55,217 nucleotides of DNA, from positions 1-55,217 of the forward strand of contig JBAZNL010000010.1 of assembly GCA_041649275.1 (NCBI GenBank), in the 5' to 3' direction. This document shows positions 36,078-43,518 of this stretch, piece by piece. Positions within the stretch are counted from its first letter, which is position 1. The number at the start of each line of letters is the position of its first letter. This DNA comes from Candidatus Izemoplasmatales bacterium. Lineage in GTDB: Bacteria > Bacillota_I > Bacilli_A > Izemoplasmatales > Hujiaoplasmataceae. The notes beneath the pieces were generated by a model, which was given only the letters and a program-made list of their open reading frames with translations, did no database searches and had not been told where the DNA came from. Both the position numbers and the translations under genes were made by a program.

Positions 36078-38030
36078 GTGAGCATGATCCGGAAAACCGT
36101 CATCGCGCTTCTGTCCGCGATCGTTCTGATCGCCTTTTCACCGTCTCTCCGGGTCTCGGCCGCCGACGACTACACCGGTCTCCAGGATGCGCGCGACCAG
36201 GTCGCCGCGGCGATCGCCGCCGAAGCGGGTTACAATGCCGATTCATTCCTCGCGTTCGAAGCCGATCTCGACGACCTCGGCGGACTCGCTGCCGTCGACG
36301 CGATGCTTTCCGATCCGTTCGCCGAACAGAGCGCCGTCGACGCCCTCGAAGCCGATCTGAGGCAGCTTCTGTCGCAGCTTGTGACGAAGGCGACGTGGGA
36401 TGCCGTCTCCGACGCCTACATCGTCGCCCGGGCGAGGAACGTCACCGCCTATACCGTCCGTTCCCGCGCCGACTACACCGCGATCCTCGACGCGGTGCGC
36501 AACGTGATCCAGAACGAACGTGCCGGCGAGACCCTGACCTCCGCCCAGACGGCGATCATCCTCGGCGCCGTCGACGTCCTCGTTCCGCTCGCCGACAAGA
36601 CCGATCTGCTTCAGGCCATCGCCGAAGCGGATGCGATCGACGGATCCGACGGGTCGATCTACATCCCGTCGACGTTCGCCGCATTCCAGGCCGCTTACGA
36701 CGCCTTCGCCACCGAGATTCTCGCCGGCGTCGCGATGACCGTCGACGAGATCGTCGGAAACGCCGATGCGAGCGTCGACGAAGCCGCAACCGCCCTGTCC
36801 GCCGTTGAAGCCGCACTCACGCTTCTCGCGTTGCGACCCGACAAGACGTCGCTGATCGCCGATTACGGAATCGCGGTCGAATACGACCTGACGCCGTATA
36901 CGCCGTCGACGGCACCGCTCTTCACCGCCGGACTCGTGCAGGTCAAGACCGTGATCGACGATCCCGAGGCCGACGTCGCGGAGGTCGCCGCCGCGACCAC
37001 CGCCCTGTCCTCCCTGTACGACCTCCTCGTCCTGCGCGCCGACAAGAGCGCCCTCGTCCTCGCCAACAACGCCGCGATCGTCGCCTATTACGAAGAACGC
37101 GAATCCTACACCACCTCGTCCCACGCGCTCTTCCGCGAAGCCGTCCTCGCCTACGGCACCTATCTGGCGGTCAACGCCGCGATCGCCGACGCCGACGCCT
37201 CGCAGGCGGAGACCGACGCGCTGCTCACTCAGGTTCAAGACGCGCTCGCGCTCCTGGTGCCGCGTGCGGACGTCGACGCGCTCGACGCCGCCTATCGGAC
37301 GGCCGCGGCGCTCGATTTGTCGCCCTTCACTCCGGCATCGGCCGCGCTTTACGAAACCACTCTCGCGGACGTGCTCGCGGTGATCCTCGACAAGGATACC
37401 GACCAGAGCGAGGCGGACGCGGCGCTCGTGCTGCTCGACGGTCTTTCCTCCCTCCTGACGGAACGGGCCGACAAGACCGTGCTGGCCGCCGCGATCGCGG
37501 ACGGAGCCTCGATGCGCGCTGCCGTCTATTCCAACTCGTCCTTCCAGATCCTCGTGCGTCGGATCGACGCCGCGGATGCGATCATGGACGACGCGGATGC
37601 CGCGCAGACGGCCGTCGACGATGCCGCGACGGCGATCCGCGCGGCGATCGCGGGATTGAGTCTGAAGTCCCGCGAACTCGTGATCCGCGCCGAAACGGAA
37701 TCCATTTCCCTCCTCGACCACGTGACCCTCGGGGACGCGACCGTCGCCGGATACGCCATCGGCGATCCGACGATCCTCGCCATCGACGACGACGGGAACG
37801 CATCGGGCTTGAAATTCGGATCCACGACGGTCATCGTCACGCTCACGAACGGAATCACCGAGGAGCTGACCGTGGTCGTGAAGGCGAAGATCCAGACCGG
37901 TACGATGGTCTTCGCGATCGTTCTCCCCGCCGTCGCCGTGGGCGGGGCGTTCGCGATGCTCTTCTGGAACCAGCGGACGCTCGCTTTCCTGAAGGGCGCG
38001 CGGATCTTCCGCCGCAAGCCGAAATCCTGA
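36078..38030 (+). CDS. Exported repeat protein (FIVAR-like helical repeats, Ig-like domain, C-terminal anchor)
   Basis: The start is GTG at 36078, seven bases after AAAGGAGG; an ATG at 36060 overlaps the patB stop and would place the ribosome site inside the gene. 650 residues. A signal peptide ends near RVSAADDYTG. Some six Ala-rich repeats of 65-85 residues follow, recognisable by the joint L(V/T)xRADKxALxxA and by the segment YTPSTAPLF/FTPASAALYETTL, as in FIVAR domains that bind surface glycans. A bacterial Ig-like domain (about 548-615), a membrane segment (about 620-638) and a basic tail (FRRKPKS) end it. It is probably a cell-surface adhesin or scaffold. No enzymatic motif is seen. Confidence 0.72.
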   Translation: MSMIRKTVIALLSAIVLIAFSPSLRVSAADDYTGLQDARDQVAAAIAAEAGYNADSFLAFEADLDDLGGLAAVDAMLSDPFAEQSAVDALEADLRQLLSQLVTKATWDAVSDAYIVARARNVTAYTVRSRADYTAILDAVRNVIQNERAGETLTSAQTAIILGAVDVLVPLADKTDLLQAIAEADAIDGSDGSIYIPSTFAAFQAAYDAFATEILAGVAMTVDEIVGNADASVDEAATALSAVEAALTLLALRPDKTSLIADYGIAVEYDLTPYTPSTAPLFTAGLVQVKTVIDDPEADVAEVAAATTALSSLYDLLVLRADKSALVLANNAAIVAYYEERESYTTSSHALFREAVLAYGTYLAVNAAIADADASQAETDALLTQVQDALALLVPRADVDALDAAYRTAAALDLSPFTPASAALYETTLADVLAVILDKDTDQSEADAALVLLDGLSSLLTERADKTVLAAAIADGASMRAAVYSNSSFQILVRRIDAADAIMDDADAAQTAVDDAATAIRAAIAGLSLKSRELVIRAETESISLLDHVTLGDATVAGYAIGDPTILAIDDDGNASGLKFGSTTVIVTLTNGITEELTVVVKAKIQTGTMVFAIVLPAVAVGGAFAMLFWNQRTLAFLKGARIFRRKPKS

Positions 38031-38046
38031 CGAATCCGATCCATCG

Positions 38047-38073
38047 ACGCCGCGCATCCGCGGCGTTTTTTTT
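38047..38073 (+). terminator. Terminator after the repeat protein
   Basis: ACGCCGCG (38047-38054) pairs with CGCGGCGT (38059-38066), followed by eight T. Confidence 0.88.
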
Positions 38074-38135
38074 ACCTCGACTTTACAATCCTTTACACGA
38101 GACGGGTGTGAGCCGGCGCCGGGGAAGCGTAGAAT
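38071..38135 (+). promoter_or_regulatory. Pho-box-like repeats and pstS promoter
   Basis: TTTACC (38071), TTTACA (38082) and TTTACA (38092) are direct repeats spaced 11 and 10 bases, matching the TTAACA-like repeats bound by PhoP in Bacillus. A -10 TAGAAT lies at 38130-38135 with a poor -35, as expected for an activator-dependent promoter. The genes for the matching two-component system end the same cluster. Confidence 0.7.
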
Positions 38136-38171
38136 GAGGTCGGAAATCCAGAAAAGGAGATTGATCGACCC

Positions 38172-39116
38172 ATGAAGAGAATCCTGCTTGCGATGACCGT
38201 CCTCATCGCCGCCGCGGCGCTGGTCGCCTGCGGATCCACGACCACCACCACCGAAGCATTCGACGCGTCCATGTCCATCAACGTCTACACCCGGGATACC
38301 ACCTCGGGAACCAGGGCCGGTTTCATGGCCGGCATCGGCTTCGCCGAGGCCGAGACCGACGATTCGGTCCTCGCCGACGGCTTCATCATCAAGGACAATA
38401 CCGGCATCCTGACGGCGATGACGATCGACGAATACGGCATCGGCTACATCTCCCTCTCGAGCGTCAACACCAGCGTCAAGGGACTGTATTACAACGGCGT
38501 CGCTCCCACGGAAGCCAACGTCATCAACAACACCTACGCCCTCAAGCGTCCGTTCATGTGGATGACCCGGGCGGCGGGCGACTATCCTTCCGATACGGTC
38601 GAAGCGATCGTCAACGCGTTCGTCGCCTTCCTCGGCACGACCGATGCCGGCGACATCATCGCCAATGCCGGCGCCATCTCGCTCCCGAGTTCGACCACCT
38701 GGGACTCGATCAAAGCCCAGCACGACGTCTGCGTCGAGGACAACAGCGGCGTGACCGTGCGCTTCGGCGGGTCCGACTCGATCCAGAAGGTCGCCCAGGC
38801 GCTGACCGCGGCCTTCATGCCCAAGTGCGGCAACTTCGTCGCCGAGCACGACCACACCGGCTCCGGCGACGCCTACAAGCGCACCAACGACCCTGCCATC
38901 AAGGATACTTCCGTCGGCAAGGACGTCGCCTTCGCCTCCCGCCTCTTCAAGTCCACCGAAACGGTTCCGGAGTCGCAGATCGGCCAGCTCGCCTGGGACG
39001 CCATCGTCGCGATCGTCCATCTGAGCAACCCGCTGTCCGACGTCACCGCCGCCGACCTGAAGGCGATCTACGACGGAACCAGCGCGAAGTGGTCCGACGT
39101 CGCCGCGGGCGAATGA
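38172..39116 (+). CDS. pstS: Phosphate-binding lipoprotein PstS, apparently circularly permuted
   Basis: A 314-residue lipoprotein (LVAC, Cys20). All PstS sequence blocks are present but in swapped order. Residues 36-170 carry what is normally the second half: VYTRDTTSGTRAGF (SGTR 45-48), GIGYISLSS, NGVAPTEANV, then FVAFLGTTDAGDIIANAGAI. Residues 192-312 carry what is normally the first half: GGSDSIQKVAQALTAAFM, EHDHTGSGDAYKR (228-237), VAFASR, WDAIVAIVHLSNPLSD and LKAIYDGTSAKWSDV. The join falls where a normal PstS runs from WxDVGG into the VYxRxxxSGTR block. Length is that of one complete protein, so it is not a truncation. It is first in the pst operon and behind Pho-box repeats. Confidence 0.88.
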   Translation: MKRILLAMTVLIAAAALVACGSTTTTTEAFDASMSINVYTRDTTSGTRAGFMAGIGFAEAETDDSVLADGFIIKDNTGILTAMTIDEYGIGYISLSSVNTSVKGLYYNGVAPTEANVINNTYALKRPFMWMTRAAGDYPSDTVEAIVNAFVAFLGTTDAGDIIANAGAISLPSSTTWDSIKAQHDVCVEDNSGVTVRFGGSDSIQKVAQALTAAFMPKCGNFVAEHDHTGSGDAYKRTNDPAIKDTSVGKDVAFASRLFKSTETVPESQIGQLAWDAIVAIVHLSNPLSDVTAADLKAIYDGTSAKWSDVAAGE

Positions 39117-39139
39117 TTCGAATCACATCGGCGTTCATG

Positions 39140-39158
39140 AGACCCGGAAGGGTCTTTT
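39140..39158 (+). terminator. Short hairpin with T-run between pstS and pstC
   Basis: AGACCC (39140-39145) pairs with GGGTCT (39150-39155) over a GGAA loop, followed by TTT. It is weak, so likely an attenuator that favours pstS mRNA over the permease genes. Confidence 0.5.
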
Positions 39159-39180
39159 CGCATGAAAGGAGGGATCGCGG

Positions 39181-40143
39181 ATGACGAATCCGATGATCGG
39201 CATCGCGATGCGGAACACCGTCCGCAGCCGCCGCATCGACCATGTCGTAAAGAGCGTCTTCCTGGCCGCGGCGCTGCTTTCCGCTTCGTTCGTCTTCCTG
39301 ATCGCCGGCATCGTCCTGGTCCGAGGGATCATCCCGTTCGTCTCCGACAACGACGGCCTCGGCTCGGTCGACCTGTTCCGCTTCCTGACGGGCGACGTCT
39401 GGCTCGTCGGCGCGACCTTCGTTTCGAACGCCTATGGCGTCGGATATCTGATCCTCTCGACGCTCTTCATCACCTTCCTGTCGCTTTCCGTCTCTTTTCC
39501 CGTCGGGGTGCTCACGGCGCTCTTCATCGCCAAGGTCGCGCCGAAGCCGCTCGCGAAGGTCCTGCGCACCGTCGTCGAGACGCTCGCCTCGATCCCCTCG
39601 ATCGTCTTCGGGCTCTTCGGAGCCGGGGTGATCCTGAAGCTCGTCTACGATTTCAGCATGGCGATCGGATACCAGTCGAAAGGCGGGAACTCGATCCTGG
39701 CGGCGGCGCTGGTGCTGGCGCTCATGACGATCCCGACGATCACCTCGATCTCGGAGGTCGCGATCCGATCGGTCGACAAGGCGCTCGAGCACGGTTCGCT
39801 CGCACTCGGCGCCTCGAAGACGCAGACCCACTTCAAGGTCGTGCTGTCCGCCGCCAAGTCGGGCATCTTCACGAGCGCGATCCTCGGCGTCGGCCGTGCC
39901 CTCGGCGAGGCGACGGCCGTCTCGCTGGTCGCCGGCGGACGGCGCTCCGGGGTGTCGTTCGACCTCCTCGACACCACCGCGACGCTGACCACGATGATGC
40001 TCGAGGGACTGAAGGAAACGACCGGGATCGACTACGACATCCGCTTCTCCGTCGGTCTCGTGCTGATGGTCGTGATCCTGATCACCAATCTGTCATTGAA
40101 CGCGATCAGGCGAAGGGTGGGATCCGTCCATGTCAAGGCGTAG
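39181..40143 (+). CDS. pstC: Phosphate ABC transporter permease PstC
   Basis: A 320-residue inner-membrane permease with six membrane segments. The conserved ETLASIPSIVFGLFG segment and the ALGASKTQTHFKVVLSAAKSGIFTSAILGVGRALGEATAV block, which contacts the ATPase, are both clear. A strong AAAGGAGG site precedes the ATG. The 3' end overlaps pstA by 14 bases. Confidence 0.94.
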   Translation: MTNPMIGIAMRNTVRSRRIDHVVKSVFLAAALLSASFVFLIAGIVLVRGIIPFVSDNDGLGSVDLFRFLTGDVWLVGATFVSNAYGVGYLILSTLFITFLSLSVSFPVGVLTALFIAKVAPKPLAKVLRTVVETLASIPSIVFGLFGAGVILKLVYDFSMAIGYQSKGGNSILAAALVLALMTIPTITSISEVAIRSVDKALEHGSLALGASKTQTHFKVVLSAAKSGIFTSAILGVGRALGEATAVSLVAGGRRSGVSFDLLDTTATLTTMMLEGLKETTGIDYDIRFSVGLVLMVVILITNLSLNAIRRRVGSVHVKA

Positions 40144-41347
40144 CGCGCGCAAGCTCCGGGATTTCTTCCTGAACGCCGCGACCTATCTGTCATCGACCGC
40201 GAGCCTCGCCGCCCTGATCGCGATCCTCGCCTTCATCTTCGGGAAGGGAGCGGCGCTCCTCAACCTCGACCTGGTCGTCGAGAACTTCGAATCGCAGGGG
40301 TTCGTCGCCGACTTCTACGAAGGATCCGAAGCGTGCGACTGCGCCGCCGGGATCGACCTGCCGGAAGGATCGTTCTATTCGGAGAAATGGGGCATCGCCC
40401 TCTCCGACGCGACCGATCTGCTCGGAAAGACGGTCGTCGAGGTCGACTACGTCCATCCGGACAGCCCCTTCGCCTATCTGCACGACAAGGGCGTCGGCAC
40501 CGAACCGCTCCCGCTCCGGACCGACTACGACGTGGTCCGGATCGCCTTCGACGGATATTCCACCGCGCTTTCGCGCTACGGGGCCGAGAACATGATCGCT
40601 TCGCTCGATGCGAACGATGCCATCCGTGAAATCGAGTTCCAGACGAAGGGCGGCGGAATCCGCGGATCGATCCTGACGACGCTCGTGCTCATCGGACTCA
40701 CGCTCCTGATCGCGCTTCCGATCGGCGTCGCCGCGGCGATCTACCTGACCGAATACGCCGCCGTCGGACCATTCACGAAAGCGATCCGCACCTTCATCGA
40801 GACGCTCACCGGGGTGCCGTCGATCATCTACGGCCTGCTGGGGCTCGCGGTCTTCGTGCCGCTCACCGTGAAGTGGACCGGCGCGACCGGCGGAAATCTC
40901 CTTTCCGGTTCGATGACGCTCGCGGTCATCCTCCTTCCGGTGATCATCCGCACCACCGAGGAAAGCCTCAAGACGGTTCCCGACGACTATCGCTCGGCGT
41001 CGCTCGCGCTCGGCGCGTCCATGACCCAAACGACCTTCAAGGCGGTCCTTCCGAGCGCCCTTCCCGGCATCGTGACGGGCGTGCTGCTGGCGATCGGGCG
41101 CATCATCGGCGAATCGGCCGCACTCGTCTTCGCGATCGGCACCACGATCAAGGACGACGTCTCCCTGACGGGGAAGTCGACTCCCCTCGCCGTGCACATA
41201 TGGGCGATGATGACGGACGAACCGGCCAACGTCGAACTCTCGGCGACGATCGCGATCATCATCGTCGTCATCGTCGTGTTCCTCAACATCGTCGTCAAAC
41301 TGATCACGAACCGCTACATCAGGAAGAGAACGGGGGTGGGCGCATGA
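40130..41347 (+). CDS. pstA: Phosphate ABC transporter permease PstA with an extra extracytoplasmic PDZ-like region
   Basis: At 405 residues it is about 100 longer than usual. A first membrane segment (about 20-38) is followed by an extracytoplasmic region (about 45-172) before the normal core starts at GSILTTLVLIGLTLLIALPIGVAAAIYL. The core has TLTGVPSIIYGLLG and the ALGASMTQTTFKAVLPSALPGIVTGVLLAIGRIIGESAAL ATPase-contact block. The inserted part has a WGIALSD start, a VVEVDYVHPDSPFAYLHDKG turn, VVRIAFDGYST and a final strand IREIEFQT. That order resembles a PDZ domain. A CDC motif is at residues 69-71. PDZ identity is my reading, not verified. Confidence 0.9.
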   Translation: MSRRSARKLRDFFLNAATYLSSTASLAALIAILAFIFGKGAALLNLDLVVENFESQGFVADFYEGSEACDCAAGIDLPEGSFYSEKWGIALSDATDLLGKTVVEVDYVHPDSPFAYLHDKGVGTEPLPLRTDYDVVRIAFDGYSTALSRYGAENMIASLDANDAIREIEFQTKGGGIRGSILTTLVLIGLTLLIALPIGVAAAIYLTEYAAVGPFTKAIRTFIETLTGVPSIIYGLLGLAVFVPLTVKWTGATGGNLLSGSMTLAVILLPVIIRTTEESLKTVPDDYRSASLALGASMTQTTFKAVLPSALPGIVTGVLLAIGRIIGESAALVFAIGTTIKDDVSLTGKSTPLAVHIWAMMTDEPANVELSATIAIIIVVIVVFLNIVVKLITNRYIRKRTGVGA

Positions 41348-42117
41348 ACAGCGAAAGCAACGTCGACGGCGCCTTCAGGATCGAAGGACTGAATCTGCAC
41401 TACGGCGCGACGCATGCGCTCAAGAACATCAAGGTCGACATCGCCAGGCGCAGCGTGACCGCCCTCATCGGGCCGTCCGGCTGCGGGAAATCGACGTTTC
41501 TGCGCACGCTCAACCGGATGAACGACCTGATCCCGAACTGCCGGATCGAGGGCGACGTGCGCTATCGCGACGAAGACATCTATGCGCCGGGGACCGACGT
41601 GATCGACCTGCGCCGAAGGATCGGGATGGTCTTCCAGAAACCGAATCCGTTTCCGATGAGCGTGTTCGACAACGTCGCCTACGGACCCCGATGCCAGGGC
41701 ATCAGGGACAAGAAGACCCTCGAGGAGATCGTCCTGCGCGCGCTCAGGGACGCCGCCCTCTACGAGGAGGTCAAGGACCGGCTCAAGGAGAGTGCCCTCA
41801 GCCTGTCCGGCGGGCAGCAGCAGCGGCTCTGCATCGCCCGCGCGATCGCGATGGCACCGGACGTGATCCTGATGGACGAGCCGACGTCGGCGCTCGACCC
41901 GATCGCGACCGCGAAGATCGAGGAGCTGATCGTCGGCCTCCGCAACGATTACACGATCGTGATCGTGACCCACAACATGCAACAGGCGGCGCGGATCTCC
42001 GACTACACCGCGTTCTTCCTCTCGGGGGAACTGGTCGAGGTCGGACCCACCGACAAGCTCTTCAGCCATCCGTCGAATCCGAAGACGGAAGGATACATCA
42101 CCGGGAGGTTCGGATGA
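41344..42117 (+). CDS. pstB: Phosphate ABC transporter ATPase PstB
   Basis: A 257-residue ATPase. Walker A GPSGCGKSTFLRTLNRMND is typical of PstB. FQKPNPFPMSVFDNVAYG, the signature LSGGQQQRLCIARAIA, Walker B VILMDEPTSALDP and the switch THNMQQAARISD follow. It overlaps pstA by four bases (ATGA). Confidence 0.97.
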   Translation: MNSESNVDGAFRIEGLNLHYGATHALKNIKVDIARRSVTALIGPSGCGKSTFLRTLNRMNDLIPNCRIEGDVRYRDEDIYAPGTDVIDLRRRIGMVFQKPNPFPMSVFDNVAYGPRCQGIRDKKTLEEIVLRALRDAALYEEVKDRLKESALSLSGGQQQRLCIARAIAMAPDVILMDEPTSALDPIATAKIEELIVGLRNDYTIVIVTHNMQQAARISDYTAFFLSGELVEVGPTDKLFSHPSNPKTEGYITGRFG

Positions 42118-42130
42118 TGACGCGCATCTA

Positions 42131-42139
42131 TGATATAAT
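42131..42139 (+). promoter_or_regulatory. Extended -10 promoter before phoU
   Basis: TGA directly followed by TATAAT (42134-42139), part of TATGATATAAT, in the short pstB-phoU gap. It would allow phoU-phoP-phoR to be made when the Pho-box promoter is off. Confidence 0.55.
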
Positions 42140-42160
42140 GATTGAAGGGGGAGCAGGCCG

Positions 42161-42823
42161 ATGAACAGCCGCATCCGTTTCGACGAAGAACTGGAAAACC
42201 TGAAGCTGGAACTGATCAAGATGGGTGACACCGTGATGCAGAACATCGACGCGGGACTCCGGTCGTTTCTGACGATGGACGTCGATCTCGCGGAACGCAC
42301 CGTCAAAGCCGACAAGGTCGTGAACGCCTTCGAACAGACGATCGAGAAGGAATGCCTCAAGATCATCCTGAAGGAACAGCCGGTCGCGAAGGACCTGCGG
42401 CTGATCACGTCCGTCCTGAAGATGATCACCGATCTCGAACGGATCGGCGACCATGCGGCCGACATCTCGAAGATGGCGATCTTCATGGAGAAGACGAAGA
42501 AACCCTACGAGATCAGGGAAATGAAGCCGATGACCGAGGCCGCGACCGAGATGATTCGCAGCGCGCTCTCGTCCTTCATCAACCGCGACGTCGCGCTCGC
42601 CGAGCGCATCCATGACGACGACGACGTCGTCGACGATTATTTCGAATCGGTCAAGAAGACGGTGGCCTCCGCGATCAGAAGCGGGACCATCGACGCCGAT
42701 TACGCGATCTACGCGATGATGGTCGCGAAGTACCTCGAACGCATCGGCGACCACGCCGTGAACATCGGCGAATGGGTGGTCTTCTCGATCACCGGCGAAC
42801 ACAAGCACAATCTGATTTTCTGA
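42161..42823 (+). CDS. phoU: Phosphate signalling protein PhoU
   Basis: A 220-residue all-helical protein of two PhoU repeats, each with the metal-binding motif ERIGDHAAD (first) and ERIGDHAVN (second). It links the Pst transporter to the sensor kinase and damps the phosphate response. It stands between pstB and the two-component genes, a common order. Confidence 0.95.
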   Translation: MNSRIRFDEELENLKLELIKMGDTVMQNIDAGLRSFLTMDVDLAERTVKADKVVNAFEQTIEKECLKIILKEQPVAKDLRLITSVLKMITDLERIGDHAADISKMAIFMEKTKKPYEIREMKPMTEAATEMIRSALSSFINRDVALAERIHDDDDVVDDYFESVKKTVASAIRSGTIDADYAIYAMMVAKYLERIGDHAVNIGEWVVFSITGEHKHNLIF

Positions 42824-42834
42824 GGAGGGATTCC

Positions 42835-43518
42835 ATGGGCGCTCTGATCTACTCGGTCGAAGATGATCCGAACATCGGCCACATCATCCACATCGCACTC
42901 GCGAACTCGGGATACGAAGTCGACACGTTCACAGACGGAAAATCGCTGTATGCGGCGATTGAACTGGCGTTGCCAGATCTCATTCTGCTCGATATCATGT
43001 TACCGGACTCGGATGGGATCGAGATACTCAGGAAGCTGCGCGGGAACCCGGGCATGCCGTCGATCCCGATCATGATCGTCTCCGCGAAGAGTTCCGAGAT
43101 CGAACGCGTCGTCGGCCTCGACGCCGGTGCCGACGACTACCTCGTCAAGCCCTTCGGGGTCCTCGAACTGATCAGCCGCGTCAAGGCATTGCTTCGAAGA
43201 AACGATAAAAAGCAGACGGAAACCGTCGAATCGGGTCAAATCGTTCTGAATATCGCCGAACACGCATGCATCGTCGGTGAAAACGAGGTTTCCCTGACGG
43301 CAAAGGAATTCTCGCTTCTGCGACTCCTGATGAGCAATCCGAACCGGGCGTTGACACGCGAGTCGATCCTCGATTCCGTCTGGGGTTACGACTATCTCGG
43401 AGAGACGAGAACGCTCGACGTTCACGTTAAGGAAGTCAGACAGAAGCTGGCACGAGCCGGATTGCCGGAGGACCCGATCAAGACCGTCCGCGGGATCGGG
43501 TACAAGTTCGTTCCATGA
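42835..43518 (+). CDS. phoP: Phosphate response regulator (PhoP/PhoB, OmpR family)
   Basis: A 227-residue regulator. The receiver domain has the acidic pair EDD (9-11), the phosphorylation site Asp53 (LLDIMLP) and Lys105 (LVKPF). The C-terminal winged helix has LTAKEFSLLRLLMSNPNRALTRE and TLDVHVKEVRQKL with VRGIGYKF. GAGGAGG precedes the ATG at 42835. It should bind the repeats upstream of pstS. Confidence 0.93.
   Translation: MGALIYSVEDDPNIGHIIHIALANSGYEVDTFTDGKSLYAAIELALPDLILLDIMLPDSDGIEILRKLRGNPGMPSIPIMIVSAKSSEIERVVGLDAGADDYLVKPFGVLELISRVKALLRRNDKKQTETVESGQIVLNIAEHACIVGENEVSLTAKEFSLLRLLMSNPNRALTRESILDSVWGYDYLGETRTLDVHVKEVRQKLARAGLPEDPIKTVRGIGYKFVP

Noticed and set aside
36060..36078. ATG at 36060 as start of the repeat protein
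   Set aside because: It would place AAAGGAGG inside the gene; the GTG at 36078 has ideal spacing to it.
38172..39116. PstS as a truncated or fused gene
   Set aside because: A signal peptide, both halves and normal total length are all present in one frame; swapped order explains it better.
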